From contig SBHC01000087.1 in NCBI GenBank assembly GCA_006226375.1, positions 1-64,000 of the forward strand: 64,000 bases of DNA, read 5' to 3'. Source of the DNA: Deltaproteobacteria bacterium. Its GTDB lineage: Bacteria; Myxococcota_C; UBA6777. Within the stretch, counting starts at the first letter, position 1. Every line of letters begins with the position of its first letter. This document shows positions 52,191 to 60,780 of this stretch, one piece after another. A program made the translations under genes and the position numbers. The notes under the pieces were generated by a model. The model was not told where the DNA came from, did not search any database, and worked only from the letters and a program-made list of their open reading frames with translations.

Positions 52191-53150
52191 ATGAGGTTTT
52201 GGAGGCCGACAGGATCAAAGACTTGGCAGTTTCTCTCGACGTTGGTTAGCTTGTTGTGTATTGTGCTGTTGCTCATTCCTACATCCGCTTCCTCTCTTAG
52301 TGTATCCCGGGTTCAGATGACTTTCTCCACACAGGTCCCAAACACACAAAACAAGTTTGCGCTCAACGTGTTGTCCTACAACTTGTACGGCGTCTTTGGT
52401 TGGTTCAGTCCTGCCCGTCGTCGGACCGCTCGGCTCATCGAAAGCGGCATACTGGATGCCTACGATGTTCTGGTGTTCCAAGAATTGTTCAACGCTGGGC
52501 ACCGAGAGGGGCTGGTGAAGGCTCTCAAAGAGCGACAACATCCGTATTGTACAGATGTTTTGAATGGCAGAGGGCACGGTCGATGGGGCAACGGTGGGGT
52601 TATCGTTTGCAGTCGGTATCCCTTTGTTCAACCGGCGCAAGAGATCACTTACCGGGTGAGTCGAGGCTGGGACAGGCTTGTTGCGAAGGGTGCTATGTAC
52701 GTTGCTGTAAAGAAAGAGGGTCGTGTGTATCATCTTATGGCGACACATACCCAAGCCGATGAGTCTACGCTTCACACTGAGCAACGCTCCGACCAGGTCC
52801 GTCAACTTTCGGACTGGATTCGTCAAACCAAGATTCCAGTGAATGAACCTTTGTTGGTTGTGGGCGACCTTAATGTTCCAAAGTACCGAGGGCAGGGGAA
52901 GGAGTACCAATCGATGTTGGACACTCTACAGGTCACGGATCTGAAAGAGTTGCCTCGTGATGGTTTGGAGCTGGATACTCCGACGTATGATCCTGTGAAC
53001 AACAGGCTGGCATCCGGTGACAAAGCCTGGGTTCTCGATTACGTGTTGGCTTCAACGGCGCACAGGCAACCTGTTTCATCGTTCAAACGGGTACTACCTC
53101 TTCCTTTTTCAGACCATTACGCCGTTCATGGGTACGTCTCGTACGAATAG
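52191..53150 (+). CDS. Exported sphingomyelinase-like endonuclease/exonuclease/phosphatase
   Basis: The start is uncertain. ATG at 52191 gives a normal signal peptide (about 13-33), while ATG 52080 (after a GGGGGAGG 13 bases upstream) and 52029 would add 37 or 54 residues. From 52191 the 319 residues carry the EEP fold: LSYNLYG, VFQELF (metal Glu), ATHTQAD, V-G-D-L-N-V (Asp), and the final SDHYAVHGY (Asp-His). This branch includes neutral sphingomyelinases and bacterial sphingomyelinase C as well as exonucleases. Export favours a lipid or extracellular phosphodiester as substrate. Confidence 0.78.
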   Translation: MRFWRPTGSKTWQFLSTLVSLLCIVLLLIPTSASSLSVSRVQMTFSTQVPNTQNKFALNVLSYNLYGVFGWFSPARRRTARLIESGILDAYDVLVFQELFNAGHREGLVKALKERQHPYCTDVLNGRGHGRWGNGGVIVCSRYPFVQPAQEITYRVSRGWDRLVAKGAMYVAVKKEGRVYHLMATHTQADESTLHTEQRSDQVRQLSDWIRQTKIPVNEPLLVVGDLNVPKYRGQGKEYQSMLDTLQVTDLKELPRDGLELDTPTYDPVNNRLASGDKAWVLDYVLASTAHRQPVSSFKRVLPLPFSDHYAVHGYVSYE

Positions 53151-53168
53151 AGCTGTCGGCTCTGCTTT

Positions 53169-53966
53169 CTACGATGTTGTGGTCGCTGGTGTCACGACCC
53201 AGATCTGTTCGTGGTACTCGTTGCGGAAAGCTCGTCGGGTGAAGTCTCCGTAGAGAGCGACGGTCCGGAATCCACAAAGGTTGAGCAAGTGCTGCATCTC
53301 GTAGCGGTGGGTGTAGCGAGCATAGAGGGGAGTGTACGCGCGACGAACCAAGTCGCCGTATGCATCAATTTCATCAAACAAATAATACTGTTCGACATGC
53401 TGACGTACAGGATCATATCTCCGACTGGTCCAGGTCATCACTTGGTTCCCTGTATCGGGGTTGATGAATGGATCACTGATTTGCATAAGGCCAGCCGTTT
53501 GTCCCGTGTTGGCGGCGATCTCCTCCACGGCTGGGGTGACGATGTTAAAGACGAGGTGCCCGCCCGGCTCCAAATGACTGTGGATGTTGCGCAGCGCGGC
53601 TGCCTGGAGAGGCGGCTCCAACAGATGCATGAACGCCCGGTGTGGAATGAGGACGGCCTTGAACTTCTGCTCCAATTGGAAGCTCTCCATTCGGTCTTCC
53701 AGAAGTGTGATGCGTTCTTGGACCTCCTGAGGGGCTGCATCGATCTTGTTCCTGGCGATGTGAAGCATGTCGGCAGAGCAGTCGAGTCCCACCACCTGCA
53801 AGCCAGCCTCAGCCAGAGGAAGTAGGATCCGGCCCGTGCCGCAACCCAGCTCCAGGACAGGTGAGCCACACGACATGGCTTCTTCCACGTAGAAAGCCAA
53901 GTCGCCTTCTACTCCCTGGTCATAATGATCGTAGTAGCTCGCGCCACTTCCGGAAAACTCTTTCAT
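53169..53966 (-). CDS. Class I SAM-dependent methyltransferase
   Basis: The ATG at 53966 with GAGGA close upstream is chosen over a GTG at 54068. 265 residues with SAM motif VLELGCGTGRILLPLAEAG, the following strand VVGLDCSADML, and LIPHRAFMHLLEPPLQ...LEPGGHLVFNIVTP, all typical of the class I Rossmann methyltransferases (ubiE/type 25 group). No substrate-specific signature is visible. Convergent with the sphingomyelinase-like gene, and divergent from the kinase operon across 197 bases. Confidence 0.85.
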   Translation of the reverse strand: MKEFSGSGASYYDHYDQGVEGDLAFYVEEAMSCGSPVLELGCGTGRILLPLAEAGLQVVGLDCSADMLHIARNKIDAAPQEVQERITLLEDRMESFQLEQKFKAVLIPHRAFMHLLEPPLQAAALRNIHSHLEPGGHLVFNIVTPAVEEIAANTGQTAGLMQISDPFINPDTGNQVMTWTSRRYDPVRQHVEQYYLFDEIDAYGDLVRRAYTPLYARYTHRYEMQHLLNLCGFRTVALYGDFTRRAFRNEYHEQIWVVTPATTTS

Positions 53967-54163
53967 GGTGTCCTCGTCTGTTGGGGTGGCTGACTTCTGT
54001 TCCACTGTTGTAGCATGGCTTGGTTGATCTTCGAATTCCTCTTCGTGTGTATGGCGATAGTGGGGCACCGTTGACGACCCAGCCCCTCTTTGTTAAGGTT
54101 GCTGGGTTCTTAGTTGTATTGACCGAATCATCCTCCCACACACTCTGTGGTGCAAGGAATACG

Positions 54164-55918
54164 ATGACGAATATTCTTATCATGTCGGCCCAGCTCTCCG
54201 AGGCAGACGCGCTTCGTGCCCCTCTGGAGCAGCATGGATACAAAGTCTTTACCGCGGACCGAACCGAAGCAGCCGAGCATCTTTTAAGGTCTGTCTCGTT
54301 TTCTGCGTTTGTGTTTGACCTCAACTTGTTGGGGGCTGAGTTTTCAGCCTTTTATCAGAAGCTTGGTTCCAACCCTAACTGGGTTCGAGTGCCCTGGTTG
54401 TTTCTGTCCAGCCCGGCGAACGCGTCGTCAGGCGCTGCTCTGGAACAACGAGGAGACGGAAAAGCGTTCAGCAAACCGGTCTCTCTGCCTGACCTTTACG
54501 CTTACCTTGCACAGGTTGCTCCACCAGTCACGGCCCCTTCTCAGCCTTCGAATCTGGGTCTGAGCCATGCCTCCACGGCGTCGGTATCGGAGCTTCTCCC
54601 ACCTCCATCTGCTCCCAGCCTCAAACCTGGAGCCGTTGACATCTCCAACTCGGCTCCCTCGTTTGCGGATGCGATGTCGAGCCAAAGTGTGGATCGAGTC
54701 ATTGATTCTTTGATGGGGCGAACCATCGGCTCTGTCGTGATCCAGGATGAAATTGGCCGCGGTGGAATGGGGGCCGTCTTCGCGGGTATGCAGACCTCCC
54801 TGGACCGAAAGGTGGCTGTGAAAATTATGCTGCCGGCCTTGGTCGGAGATCCCACGGCGATTGAACGGTTCCGGCGGGAAGCTCTCGCGATCGCTCGGTT
54901 GAAGAGTCCACACATCGTTCAAGTTTTCGATGCTGGCGTGACTCCCGACAACATCTTTTACATTGTGATGGAGTATTTGGAAGGGGAGACTCTCACCGAT
55001 CACTTGAAGCGACACGGCAGCTACCCCCTAGGGTTTACTCTTCACGTTGTGTCACAGGTTGCACACGGTTTGCATGTCGCTCACCAGGCTGGCTTGATTC
55101 ACCGTGACATCAAACCTTCCAACTTGATGATCGACTCCAACAACCACATCACCATCACCGACTTTGGATTGGTTCGAGGTTTTGAGTCCGGTGAAAACGA
55201 CCATCAGCTGACCCAGACTCGCGCGTTGCTGGGAACGCCGTCGTACCTTTCTCCTGAGCAGGCAACCGCACAGGGTGTGGACGCTCGCAGTGATATCTAC
55301 TCGTTGGGTATTGTGATGTACCAAATGCTCGTCGGGCGGCGTCCTTTTGTAGCAGACAACATGTTGACTCTGTTGATGAAGCAGCACAGTGAGCCGATCC
55401 CAGACCCACGTCAACATTGTCCTGACTTACCCGATGTTGTGGTGAGCATGCTGTACACCATGACAGCCAAGGACAAGGACCAACGCTATCCAGATTGTGG
55501 TGTGCTGGTGCAAGAGTTGCTAACCTTGTTGACCCAGCACGGTGCCAGCACTACGACGCCTTTGCTTCCTCAACATTCGTTGTCCTCGATGGCTACGGGG
55601 AGCCACTCTCCTCACAGTGTCATGAACTCTCCTTCTTCCATGAGCCTCTCAGGTTCTATGCTGGGACAGGCTGTGGTAGGTGAGGTTCTCGACCCAGACT
55701 TTGTGAAGAAGTTGCAGTTGGAGCTGGCCAAGCAGATCGGTCCTATTGCCAAAGTCACTGTGAAGAAAGAAGCCCGCGCGATGGGCTTCTCCCGCAAACA
55801 ATTTCCTGTAGCCCAGGCTGAGGAATGGATCCAACGACTGGCCCAACACCTTGATGGCGATCAACGCGCCGAGTTCCTAACCCAAGCCACCTCTCTCCTT
55901 CAATCGATCAAAGGGTAA
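54164..55918 (+). CDS. Serine/threonine kinase with N-terminal receiver-like domain
   Basis: ATG at 54164 after AAGGAA. 584 residues. The N-terminal 1-115 resembles a response-regulator receiver, with a phosphoacceptor-like Asp52 (FVFDLNLLG) and Lys104 of a K-P motif. A Pro/Ser linker (120-180) precedes a Hanks-type kinase with GRGGMGAVF (198-206), Lys220 in VAVKIM, H-R-D-I-K-P-S-N (313-320), DFG (333-335) and GTPSYLSPEQ (357-366). A helical C-terminal domain (about 510-584, FVKKLQLELAKQIGPIAK) is also present. It has no membrane helix. The sensor gene follows after 6 bases, so the two are almost certainly co-transcribed. Confidence 0.92.
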   Translation: MTNILIMSAQLSEADALRAPLEQHGYKVFTADRTEAAEHLLRSVSFSAFVFDLNLLGAEFSAFYQKLGSNPNWVRVPWLFLSSPANASSGAALEQRGDGKAFSKPVSLPDLYAYLAQVAPPVTAPSQPSNLGLSHASTASVSELLPPPSAPSLKPGAVDISNSAPSFADAMSSQSVDRVIDSLMGRTIGSVVIQDEIGRGGMGAVFAGMQTSLDRKVAVKIMLPALVGDPTAIERFRREALAIARLKSPHIVQVFDAGVTPDNIFYIVMEYLEGETLTDHLKRHGSYPLGFTLHVVSQVAHGLHVAHQAGLIHRDIKPSNLMIDSNNHITITDFGLVRGFESGENDHQLTQTRALLGTPSYLSPEQATAQGVDARSDIYSLGIVMYQMLVGRRPFVADNMLTLLMKQHSEPIPDPRQHCPDLPDVVVSMLYTMTAKDKDQRYPDCGVLVQELLTLLTQHGASTTTPLLPQHSLSSMATGSHSPHSVMNSPSSMSLSGSMLGQAVVGEVLDPDFVKKLQLELAKQIGPIAKVTVKKEARAMGFSRKQFPVAQAEEWIQRLAQHLDGDQRAEFLTQATSLLQSIKG

Positions 55919-55924
55919 CTGCTC

Positions 55925-56746
55925 ATGCTTAAGAATTTGGGCCTCAGCTCGAAAATTCTACTTCTGGTTCTCGGGTCTGTCATTCTCACTGCAGGTTCCA
56001 GTATTTACCTGTCCTACCAAAACGCTGCAACTGCACTTCAGGAAGCGATTGGCGTTCGTCTGCAAGGGATTGCCTCCACGGCTTCTCTGATGATTGATGG
56101 AGAACTGCACGAACAAATCAAAGGCGAGGCAGACTCCAAGTCCAAAGCCTTCCTCAAGCTCCGTTCCATTCTTCGTAAGGTGAAAGAAGCCAACAACCTG
56201 GCAACGGATATTTATACGCTTCGACGCAAAAGCAAAAAGCGCGCGATGAAGTTCATCGTGATGACCAACAAAGACCACTACATCGGTGACAGCTACAAGC
56301 CACCCCAAGAAGTCCAACCTGTTATGGAAAAGGTGTTTTCCTTGAACAAGTCGGCTCACACTGGGATCTACAGCACTGAAAATGGGAACTGGATTACGGC
56401 TTACGCTCCCATCCTTGACTCCAAAGGCCAGCTGGTCGCGGTGTTGAATGTAGACACCAAGCTGTCCACCTATCGAGCTCAGCTTCGCAGCGAAATTATG
56501 TCCATGCTGATCATCGACATCTCTATCTTAATTCTGGGATTGTTGATCAGCTTCTTCTTTGCCAGTCGTTTGGTCGGCCGTCTTCGCAAGCTCAGCGAGG
56601 CCACAGAGAAAATGTCCTTGGGGCAACAGACTTCCCCGCTGGAAGTGGACTCCAATGACGAAGTCGGACAGCTCGCCCGTGGACTCAACCGGATGCACGA
56701 AAGTCTCCGAGTTGCCATGGAAATGCTCGACGATGACGATGATTAA
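55925..56746 (+). CDS. PDC-sensor and HAMP membrane protein
   Basis: Begins 6 bases after the kinase stop (AGGG upstream). 273 residues: membrane helix (about 10-30), an extracytoplasmic PDC/Cache-like sensor (about 35-190) with NGNWITAYAPILDSKGQLVAVLNVD, a second helix (about 195-215) and a HAMP domain (about 216-268) with EVGQLARGLNRMHESL. It has no kinase, methyl-accepting or cyclase output of its own; the partner is probably the adjacent Ser/Thr kinase. It ends in a run of aspartates. Confidence 0.85.
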   Translation: MLKNLGLSSKILLLVLGSVILTAGSSIYLSYQNAATALQEAIGVRLQGIASTASLMIDGELHEQIKGEADSKSKAFLKLRSILRKVKEANNLATDIYTLRRKSKKRAMKFIVMTNKDHYIGDSYKPPQEVQPVMEKVFSLNKSAHTGIYSTENGNWITAYAPILDSKGQLVAVLNVDTKLSTYRAQLRSEIMSMLIIDISILILGLLISFFFASRLVGRLRKLSEATEKMSLGQQTSPLEVDSNDEVGQLARGLNRMHESLRVAMEMLDDDDD

Positions 56747-56767
56747 AAAGTTTGGGGAGTTTGTGGA

Positions 56768-58660
56768 TTAGGCTCGACGGAGCTTTTGAAGCAAGCGAGG
56801 AAAAGGTTTCGGAAGCTTGGAACTTTGCAGCGCGGACTTCCAGGTCCCGTGGCACTCCAACAAGGGGGTTCCCAGCAGCCAGTGAGCGGGCCAAGCATGT
56901 CGTTCGTCAAGGACGAGGTTCAGAGACTGACGCAGGTCTTTGACCGCTCTGGGTGGACAGATCACCAGTCCCGTTCCAAACGCTACCACCCAATCCCACT
57001 GCGAGGAATGATGTTGAGTTGCAAAGGCTGCGTTGGGGTTGGAGAGGTCCCCCAGGTTGGCCGGTGGCAAACTCAACGGGCTATGGATTGAGCTGGGCTG
57101 CGGGGATTGCAAGTCCGCACAATGCAACAAGGCTCTTCGTTGTCCAGGAGTGGTGTTTAGGAACTGCAGGTGGCGATGGTGCCAGCGGACCAGTGTGGTG
57201 TAGTTGGAGCCCCAGGCCGTCCCTTCGTCTTTGCACTCCAATGAAATGGGACGTTCAAACGTTCCGAAGTGTGAGGGCAAAAGCGTCCGCGGATCGGCTG
57301 CGCTCCAGAGATTGTGCAGGGTGGTAAGGTCAACGCTTTTGACGCATCGCCCCGATGCCACTTCCCAAATCTGTACATGATGGGGTTGGGTGCCGTGGCT
57401 GTGTTCAGCGAAGCACCATACTGCGAGGTACGTACGTTCTCGGTTTAAGCCGAAGCGTAGCGCGCCTTGGGGAAGGGTGTGGTGGTGTTGAAAGCGCCAC
57501 TGCTGGCTGCGTGCCACCACTTGTGTGGAGATCCATCGATGAAAGTCCGTGATTCCATGCGAGGTCTCCCATTGCAAAAGCATACGTAGCAAGAGGGGAA
57601 GCGAAGAAGCTCCAGTTGGCTGAGGTTCATCGAGGAGCTTCATCATGTTCCGTTCTTCCACACGAGTCGGATGGAACAGAGGGAGGGCTTCGGCAGCTTT
57701 CGGGTCTGGGTTTGGAGTGGGTAGGACCGACTCTGTATCCCAAAAGCTCACCTTTCCGTTGTCATGACCGACGAGGAGTTCCTTGCCATCTTTGGTAAAC
57801 AACAGTTGGCTCACCGCGGTGGGTGCCAGCCACTGTCGAAGTTGAAGCCCGCGGTCCACTCGCCATAGTTTAATGGCTCCTTGGGCATCTCCTGTCGCCA
57901 ACACTCGACCACAAGGAGACAGCGCGATCGCTTGAAAGTGTCCTTGGACCGTGAACAACAGAGGGTTGTGGCGAGGTCGCTCCCAATTCCAGACGGCAAC
58001 TTCCTTGTTGTAGAGGGTCGCGAGCAAGGGGGCGGTGCGAGAGAAACTCAAAGCTTGGACATGAGGCGGTGTGCACGGAAGAGGAGGTAATCTCTGCCCT
58101 GTACTGAGCGACCAACGATGGAGCTGACCGTGTCGTTGAAGCAGAAGCATCTCACCATCTGGTGATACTTGGATGCATTGGATGTTGGAGCTGTGTTGCC
58201 GAGACGGGGTACGGAACAAAGGGATGTGAACCCCTTCCTTGCCCGATTCTACTCCCCAAATCGAAAAGTAGGTGTACGTTCGACTCTCAATCAATACCCC
58301 AACCTGGTTGGGTTCCGGTCCAGCCACCACATGCGTGAAGGAAAATCCTGGGGGAGGAGAGAACCTCCACAACTCTCGACCGGAGTGAAGGTCACGGACA
58401 ATTAAATCGTCAGCACATTCGTAGATATGTGGCAAATGGGGGGACACTGCGATGCGCCGGGGATCAGGGCTGGTGCAGTACAACCTGGATTGTGTTTGTT
58501 GATCGAGATTCCATACCAACAACTCAGCCTCATCTTGTCGTTGGTACACAACGCAATGGGTCTCTGCTGTCTCGTGCATCCGGATGACTCGGGGGGGCAA
58601 GGACGGTTGGGGCAATTCGTGCTCTTTCTCTTCCACCTGAAGCAGCGTTGTTCTTGGCAT
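56768..58660 (-). CDS. Cytoplasmic WD40-like propeller protein
   Basis: ATG at 58660 with AAGGA upstream is preferred over ATG 58693. 630 residues, no signal peptide. About ten WD40-like blades are readable by recurring SPDG, GAIKLWR, VSFWD, VAVWNWE and HVQIWEVASGRCVKS patterns, interrupted by longer, less regular sections (about 330-420 and 500-600). WD40 propellers act as binding platforms. Expression is from a strong consensus promoter at 58753-58780 with GTTCAG sites. Function otherwise unknown. Confidence 0.8.
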   Translation of the reverse strand: MPRTTLLQVEEKEHELPQPSLPPRVIRMHETAETHCVVYQRQDEAELLVWNLDQQTQSRLYCTSPDPRRIAVSPHLPHIYECADDLIVRDLHSGRELWRFSPPPGFSFTHVVAGPEPNQVGVLIESRTYTYFSIWGVESGKEGVHIPLFRTPSRQHSSNIQCIQVSPDGEMLLLQRHGQLHRWSLSTGQRLPPLPCTPPHVQALSFSRTAPLLATLYNKEVAVWNWERPRHNPLLFTVQGHFQAIALSPCGRVLATGDAQGAIKLWRVDRGLQLRQWLAPTAVSQLLFTKDGKELLVGHDNGKVSFWDTESVLPTPNPDPKAAEALPLFHPTRVEERNMMKLLDEPQPTGASSLPLLLRMLLQWETSHGITDFHRWISTQVVARSQQWRFQHHHTLPQGALRFGLNRERTYLAVWCFAEHSHGTQPHHVQIWEVASGRCVKSVDLTTLHNLWSAADPRTLLPSHFGTFERPISLECKDEGTAWGSNYTTLVRWHHRHLQFLNTTPGQRRALLHCADLQSPQPSSIHSPLSLPPANLGDLSNPNAAFATQHHSSQWDWVVAFGTGLVICPPRAVKDLRQSLNLVLDERHAWPAHWLLGTPLLECHGTWKSALQSSKLPKPFPRLLQKLRRA

Positions 58661-58752
58661 GGCTTCGATCCTTGTCCGTTGGTGTGCATCCATGGCACGG
58701 CGGTTTGTGAGAGGAGTTCAATCCGTTTGTCCTCTTTGAATTCGATACTGGA

Positions 58753-58780
58753 ATTGTATTCAGTGCTGAACAGGTGTCAA
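58753..58780 (-). promoter_or_regulatory. Strong sigma-70 promoter of the WD40-like gene
   Basis: On the minus strand: TTGACA (58775-58780), a 16-base spacer, TACAAT (58753-58758). Five of six -10 bases and all -35 bases match consensus. One GTTCAG site lies inside the spacer, so a protein bound there would block polymerase. Confidence 0.75.
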
Positions 58781-58836
58781 GTTTTTTTCTTTCCCTCCTG
58801 ACATTGCTCCATTTTTGCACTGAACACATACTGAAC
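58766..58836 (-). promoter_or_regulatory. Three GTTCAG sites, possible LexA-like operators
   Basis: On the minus strand GTTCAG occurs at 58766-58771 (in the promoter spacer), 58820-58825 and 58831-58836. The last two are 11 bases apart, one helical turn; the first is 54 bases from the second, about five turns. The promoter-spacer copy also forms an inverted pair CTGAA/TTCAG. From memory, the sequence around it matches the delta-proteobacterial LexA-box style at 15 of 17 positions. Confidence 0.5.
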
Positions 58837-59096
58837 AAACCCCTCTTTTTCGTTTGGCAGTCACAAGAGTCTTGCCAGAAAGCATGCTCCTGAGTATGCT
58901 GCTTGCCACTGCCTGACAGGGAGTTGGAGAATCTCCTGTGAGATTCGCCCCGTATGACGGCCTTGATCGCACCCGAAGCAAGGTTGGGTCGGCAGGTCTG
59001 TACAATGTATGTGAGTGGAAGAAAGATAGAACCAGTACAAGCGATGACTGTGGAAGCGTTGAGTTGGCTGTGTTCCGTGGTTGTTTGGAGGATCTG

Positions 59097-59459
59097 ATGA
59101 AAAAGTGGAACTTTCGTAAGGGCCTTATGATGCGAGGCTGGATGGTCTGTTTGGGGTTTTTGGGTTTGGTGCTTGTGGCTCAATCACAAATCGCTTGCGC
59201 ACCCAACGGTCAAATCGACATCAGCCAGATATCGAAAGAATGCACCGTTGACTCTGACTGTGTCGAAGTGTTGGTGGGCGATTTGTGCCAATGTTCTTGC
59301 AACTACGGCGTGATCGCGGCGAGTCAGCAAAGCAGCTATGACACCGCTGCCAACGAAGCACGCAGCAGCTGTGGAACCTATGGCCGGACCTGTGGCCCTT
59401 GCGCTCCGATCGACAAAACCAAGATCAAGTGCGTGGAAAAAGTCTGCACCATTCAATAG
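59097..59459 (+). CDS. Small cysteine-rich lipoprotein
   Basis: The ATG at 59097 after TTGGAGG is the supported start; longer frames upstream lack one. 120 residues with a signal and a Q-I-A-C lipobox. The mature domain contains CTVDSDCVEV, LCQCSCNYG and CGTYGRTCGPC, a disulfide-rich pattern found in many small lipoproteins of this kind of genome. The next gene is convergent and starts its stop codon eight bases away. Function unknown. Confidence 0.75.
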   Translation: MKKWNFRKGLMMRGWMVCLGFLGLVLVAQSQIACAPNGQIDISQISKECTVDSDCVEVLVGDLCQCSCNYGVIAASQQSSYDTAANEARSSCGTYGRTCGPCAPIDKTKIKCVEKVCTIQ

Positions 59460-59467
59460 GTAGAGAC

Positions 59468-60490
59468 TTAGGGTTGCAGCGAGGGAAGCTCTTGTAGTTT
59501 TTCCAAGGGCAACCCTTCCTCCATGACATCGTATTGATGGCCTCGAAGGACCTCCCACACTCCCTCCGGATCTTTTTGCTTCATAAGAGCCTCCCGAAGC
59601 TCCAAGTGCCCCTCAAAATCTGTGGTGAAAATCTTGTAGAACTTTTTGAGGATGTTGAAGTCTTTGCGGTCTCCCCACACTTGTGAAAACAAGCTGGTGT
59701 GTGACCACAAAAGCTCTATCTTGTCTTGTTCATTTAGGCGATCCAAACGATGGACAGGGTGAAACAGATAGGGGTCTTGGAAGATCCCTCGACCCACCAT
59801 CACACCGTCTACGCCGTATCGCTGATGCTTTTCGTCTATCTCTTCGAGGCTTTGTACATCGCCGTTGCCCAGCACCAGTGTGCGGGGAGAGAGCTGGTCT
59901 CGAAGCTTAACCACTTTCCCAAGCTCCTCCCAATCCGCCGGAAATCTCGACATCTCCGACGCAATCCTCCCATGAACAATCAGCACATCCAGGTCTTGTT
60001 CCAACAAGAAACCACACCACTCTTCCGTGATGACTTTGTCCAGGCCCAGGCGGGTTTTGACGCTGACTGGGAGTGGTCCAGCACCTTCCTTGGTGGCTTG
60101 GATAATCTCGCCAGCTAACTGAGGATCGCGAATCAAGCCAGAACAGCTGAGCTTTCGACGAATCTTCGGAGCAGGACATCCCATGTTGATGTCGATACCG
60201 TCAAACCCTCGCTCTTGCATTTCTTGGGCGGCCTTGAAGTAGTTTTCAGGCTCACTCCCCCACACTTGCACGACAAGGGGGCGCTCCGCTTCCGTGTACT
60301 CCAGCCGATGGACACTTCGGGCTCGCAGCTTCTTGTTGGTAAACATCCAATCGACGTTGGTGAACTCCGTGAAAAATACATCCGGCGCTCCACATGCGGC
60401 GATTAACCTGCGGAACACTGTGTCTGTTACATTCTCCATCGGGGCCAACGCCTTCATTGGGCGGGGCAAACGGTTCCAAAAATGACTCAT
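59468..60490 (-). CDS. tRNA-dihydrouridine synthase
   Basis: The ATG at 60490 is the likely start; a start at 60625 adds 45 residues with no homology. 340 residues with KALAPMENVTD, VVQVWGSEPENY, D-I-N-M-G-C-P (catalytic Cys in GCP), VSVKTRLG, LIVHGRIASEM, GNGDVQSLEE and GVDGVMVGRGIFQDPYLF. These give the FMN-binding TIM barrel that reduces specific uridines of tRNA. Which Dus group it belongs to is not clear: the region after GCP reads KIRRKLSCSG rather than the common GAGAAL. The small lipoprotein gene is convergent. Confidence 0.9.
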   Translation of the reverse strand: MSHFWNRLPRPMKALAPMENVTDTVFRRLIAACGAPDVFFTEFTNVDWMFTNKKLRARSVHRLEYTEAERPLVVQVWGSEPENYFKAAQEMQERGFDGIDINMGCPAPKIRRKLSCSGLIRDPQLAGEIIQATKEGAGPLPVSVKTRLGLDKVITEEWCGFLLEQDLDVLIVHGRIASEMSRFPADWEELGKVVKLRDQLSPRTLVLGNGDVQSLEEIDEKHQRYGVDGVMVGRGIFQDPYLFHPVHRLDRLNEQDKIELLWSHTSLFSQVWGDRKDFNILKKFYKIFTTDFEGHLELREALMKQKDPEGVWEVLRGHQYDVMEEGLPLEKLQELPSLQP

Positions 60491-60739
60491 CTTTGCTGCA
60501 CTCTTGTTGTTGGAATCTGGGTGACCGGGTTGTTCTGAAACCTTTCCTTCTCTATGTGGGCAGGTTCTCTGAATTCGAGAGGTTTTTATCCCCTTGGGAA
60601 GGGTCTCTACCAATATTTTTTTCAAAGTGCAAGTTGATAGGCGGGGCGCGGACTTTCACATGTTTGCTCTTTCGTAGGATGGAGATATCGCTCAAGTATT
60701 GCTGGAAATGGCCGTATTCGTTATTGTGGACGAAAGTGA

Positions 60740-60752
60740 CCTTGATTCAAGG
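60740..60752. promoter_or_regulatory. Inverted repeat upstream of the giant WD40 lipoprotein
   Basis: CCTTG-ATT-CAAGG, 28 bases before the ATG at 60781. It might be an operator or a leader structure; a second short repeat TTCGT-8-ACGAA lies at 60717-60734. Confidence 0.3.
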
Positions 60753-60780
60753 ATTGGACTTGCAACACAGGATTTGTTGT

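Larger units (their letters stand above)
58661..59096. other. Divergent spacer with a GTTCAG-decorated promoter
   Basis: A 436-base region between the WD40-like gene (minus) and the small Cys-rich lipoprotein (plus). The left part holds a strong minus-strand promoter and three GTTCAG sites; the right part shows no clear plus-strand promoter and no tRNA. Confidence 0.6.

Noticed and set aside
58741-59096. Possible tRNA or small RNA in the spacer
   Set aside because: Short repeats such as GGAGAATCTCC are visible, but no cloverleaf, CCA end or terminator could be built.
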